Shown: positions 5,240 through 6,684 of the stretch, piece after piece
How positions within the stretch are numbered: the stretch's first letter is position 1
Layout of the letters: the number at the start of each line of letters is the position of its first letter
Assembly: GCA_003243255.1 (NCBI GenBank)
Contig: QFQM01000235.1
Location: 1 to 6,684 of the forward strand
Reading direction: 5' to 3'
DNA from: Flavobacterium psychrophilum
GTDB lineage: Bacteria > Bacteroidota > Bacteroidia > Flavobacteriales > Flavobacteriaceae
Length of the DNA: 6,684 bases
Translations under genes and position numbers: made by a program
Notes under the pieces: generated by a model
What the model saw: the letters and a program-made list of their open reading frames with translations, nothing else
What the model was told of the DNA's origin: nothing
Databases searched by the model: none

Positions 5240-6346
5240 ATGAAAAATATTTTTGAACCTGTAAAAATTGGTTCGCTACAATTGAAAAACCGCATATCAA
5301 TGGCTCCTATGACAAGAGCCAGAAATGAAGACGGCATACCAAATGAAAATAATGCGCTATACTATGCACAACGCGCAGGTGCAGGATTAATAATAACTGA
5401 AGGAACCGCTATTTCCAACACTGCAAAAGGAGTTCTTTACATTCCGGGGCTTTACACACAGGAACAGGTTGAAGGCTGGAAAAAAGTGACTCGAGCTGTT
5501 CATAAGAAAGGAAGCACAATATTTACACAATTATGGCACGTTGGAAGGGTGTCTCATACCTCAAATCAACCGGGAGGAATAGCTCCGGTAGGGCCATCTG
5601 ATATTCAGGCAGTAAACTCTTATGCGTGGGGATATGATGAAAACGGTAAAGAGGGCCCTGTAGTTTCATCAAAACCGAGAGCACTTTCTACTTTAGAAGT
5701 GAAACAGGTAATACAGGATTTTGCCAATGCTGCTAAAAATGCAATGGAAGCAGGATTTGACGGTGTAGAACTTCATGGAGCTAATGGCTACCTGATTGAG
5801 CAATTCCTCAATCCGTTTGTGAACAACCGTACAGATGAGTATGGCGGTAACATCGAAAACAGGTCGAGATTTTTGCTTGAGGCTATTGACGCGACTATAG
5901 AAGCTGTTGGCAATGATAAAGTTGCAATAAGACTTACACCTTATGGTGGTCTTGGTGACTTGCCTCATTATGAAGAAATAGAAGCAACTTACAAGTATCT
6001 GGCAAAAGAGTTAGCTAAAAGAAATATTGTATACATCCATCTGATGGACCAATTGTCCAAAGGAAGCCATGCTTTGCCGGATGGATTTATTGAACGTTTC
6101 CGTTCATGGTATGATGGTGTAATTATTCTTGCCGGAAGCATGACCAGAAGCCTGTCTGAAAAACTTATCAATGATGGAACGATTGATCTTGCAGGGTTTG
6201 GGGAGCCATTTATTTCCAATCCGGATTTAGTGGAACGCTTACAAAACAACTGGGAACTTACACCTGCAAATCGTGACCTTCATTATGGCCTTGGAAACCA
6301 TGGTTACACTGACTGGGAAACGTATAAACAACCTCTAACGGCCTAA
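5240..6346 (+). CDS. Classical Old Yellow Enzyme (NemA-type alkene reductase)
   Basis: A complete 368-residue FMN-dependent TIM-barrel oxidoreductase that reduces activated C=C bonds of enals, enones, quinones and some nitro compounds with NAD(P)H. Visible marks: FEPVKIGSLQLKNRISMAPMTRAR at the N-terminus, with Thr25 at the flavin (Thr37 of yeast OYE1); QLWHVGRVSH (97-106); the substrate-binding pair His179/Asn182 and proton donor Tyr184 in HGANGYLIEQF; NRTDEYGGNIENRSRF (196-211); RLTPYG (231-236); and the FMN-phosphate segments IILAGSMTR (295-303) and GFGEPFISNPDLV (319-331). This is the classical class, whereas the remnant at 1818-2072 is the YqjM class, so they are not recent duplicates. 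It lies 80 bp after the exported DJ-1 gene and probably shares its transcript, with a hairpin between. It has no signal peptide, so it acts in the cytoplasm. It converges with the regulator at 6391. Confidence 0.95.
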   Translation: MKNIFEPVKIGSLQLKNRISMAPMTRARNEDGIPNENNALYYAQRAGAGLIITEGTAISNTAKGVLYIPGLYTQEQVEGWKKVTRAVHKKGSTIFTQLWHVGRVSHTSNQPGGIAPVGPSDIQAVNSYAWGYDENGKEGPVVSSKPRALSTLEVKQVIQDFANAAKNAMEAGFDGVELHGANGYLIEQFLNPFVNNRTDEYGGNIENRSRFLLEAIDATIEAVGNDKVAIRLTPYGGLGDLPHYEEIEATYKYLAKELAKRNIVYIHLMDQLSKGSHALPDGFIERFRSWYDGVIILAGSMTRSLSEKLINDGTIDLAGFGEPFISNPDLVERLQNNWELTPANRDLHYGLGNHGYTDWETYKQPLTA

Positions 6347-6390
6347 TTACAACTGATAGTTTTGTTTTGGCAAATAAATTTTGAGGTTAA

Positions 6391-6684
6391 TTACTTGCCA
6401 AGCATCCTTTTACGGAGTCGGCTTAATGACTCCGGCTTGATACCAATATAAGATGAAAGCTGATTTTGGGAAATTTTCTGAAAAAGATATGGTTCCTTTT
6501 TCAGTATCGTAACATATCGTTCTTCAGGTGTCTGAAAGTGAAGCATTTCTTCGCGCTCAATAATCAGGAGATACCCGAATTCAGCGATCATCCTTCCAAA
6601 CTTTGACCAATTGGGAGAACTATTGTACAGCTTTTCAATTTCATCATAAGCCAATGCAATCACAGTTGAATCTTCCATAGCCCT
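6391..6684 (-). CDS. Crp/Fnr-family transcriptional regulator (third), N-terminus outside window
   Basis: Partial gene: the frame is open at the right edge and ends at TAA 6391-6393, giving about 97 C-terminal residues. RAMEDSTVIALAYDEIEKLY is the last strand and first helix of the effector barrel. A long dimerisation helix follows (SKFGRMIAEFGYLLIIEREE), then a helix-turn-helix QLSSYIGIKPESLSRLRKRM. The internal Met at 6676-6678 lies within the barrel, so it is not the real start. The recognition helix is P-E-SLSR, close to the first regulator (T-E-SLSR) and unlike the second (R-E-TLSR), so it should read a different site from the TGTGA operator. The 44 bp between it and the convergent OYE gene have no strong hairpin. 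Its relation to the module is unclear, and it could belong to the next locus. Confidence 0.88.
   Translation of the reverse strand, partial: RAMEDSTVIALAYDEIEKLYNSSPNWSKFGRMIAEFGYLLIIEREEMLHFQTPEERYVTILKKEPYLFQKISQNQLSSYIGIKPESLSRLRKRMLGK

Noticed and set aside
5693..6249. Minus-strand open frames under the OYE gene
   Set aside because: They are shadows of the fully conserved OYE reading frame.
6350..6390. Terminator between the convergent OYE and third regulator genes
   Set aside because: Only a 4-bp AACT/AGTT pair with a short T-run is present, too weak to call.

Overview
The window looks like chromosomal DNA of a Bacteroidota bacterium (Flavobacteriia or Sphingobacteriia type; the genus cannot be told from here). 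It is AT-rich, starts lack Shine-Dalgarno sequences and are preceded by A-rich leaders, several intergenic regions carry the Bacteroidota -7 promoter word TAnnTTTG, and one export signal ends in the common ...NAQ form. No RNA gene, insertion sequence or CRISPR array is seen.

Layout. Left block, minus strand: an ABM-fold monooxygenase (481-771) is followed by a cytosolic Hsp31-like DJ-1/PfpI protein that runs off the left edge (1-436). Upstream of them, also on minus, is a Crp/Fnr-type regulator (1045-1623) with its own terminator. Divergent from the regulator is a broken gene: the first ~85 residues of a YqjM-type Old Yellow Enzyme (OYE) joined out of frame to the last ~33 residues of an Hsp31-like DJ-1 protein (1818-2169). 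A perfect palindromic terminator and a C-terminal scrap of an OmpR-type response regulator follow (2249-2431). Right block, plus strand: a second Crp/Fnr regulator (2576-3145), an exported protein with two tandem ABM domains (3471-4211), an exported DJ-1/PfpI protein (4344-5159) and an intact classical OYE (5240-6346). A third Crp/Fnr regulator converges on the OYE from the right edge (6391-6684).

The same four families (Crp/Fnr regulator, ABM monooxygenase, DJ-1/PfpI, OYE) therefore occur twice, side by side. One set is cytosolic and partly decayed. The other is intact, with its ABM and DJ-1 members carrying signal peptides. OYEs reduce alpha,beta-unsaturated carbonyls, quinones and nitro compounds; Hsp31-like DJ-1 proteins act on methylglyoxal or glycated targets; small ABM proteins include quinol oxidases. 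Inference: these are two modules for handling reactive carbonyls or quinones, one in the cytoplasm and one partly in the cell envelope, each with its own Crp/Fnr switch.

Regulatory signals fit this. A textbook TGTGA-N6-TCACA site lies between the second regulator and the exported ABM gene, and that regulator alone keeps the R-E-x3-R recognition helix that reads such sites. The left block instead has two copies of ATGGTAAGAAATGA around the ABM promoter and an ATTACC-N4-GGTAAT palindrome in the divergent region.
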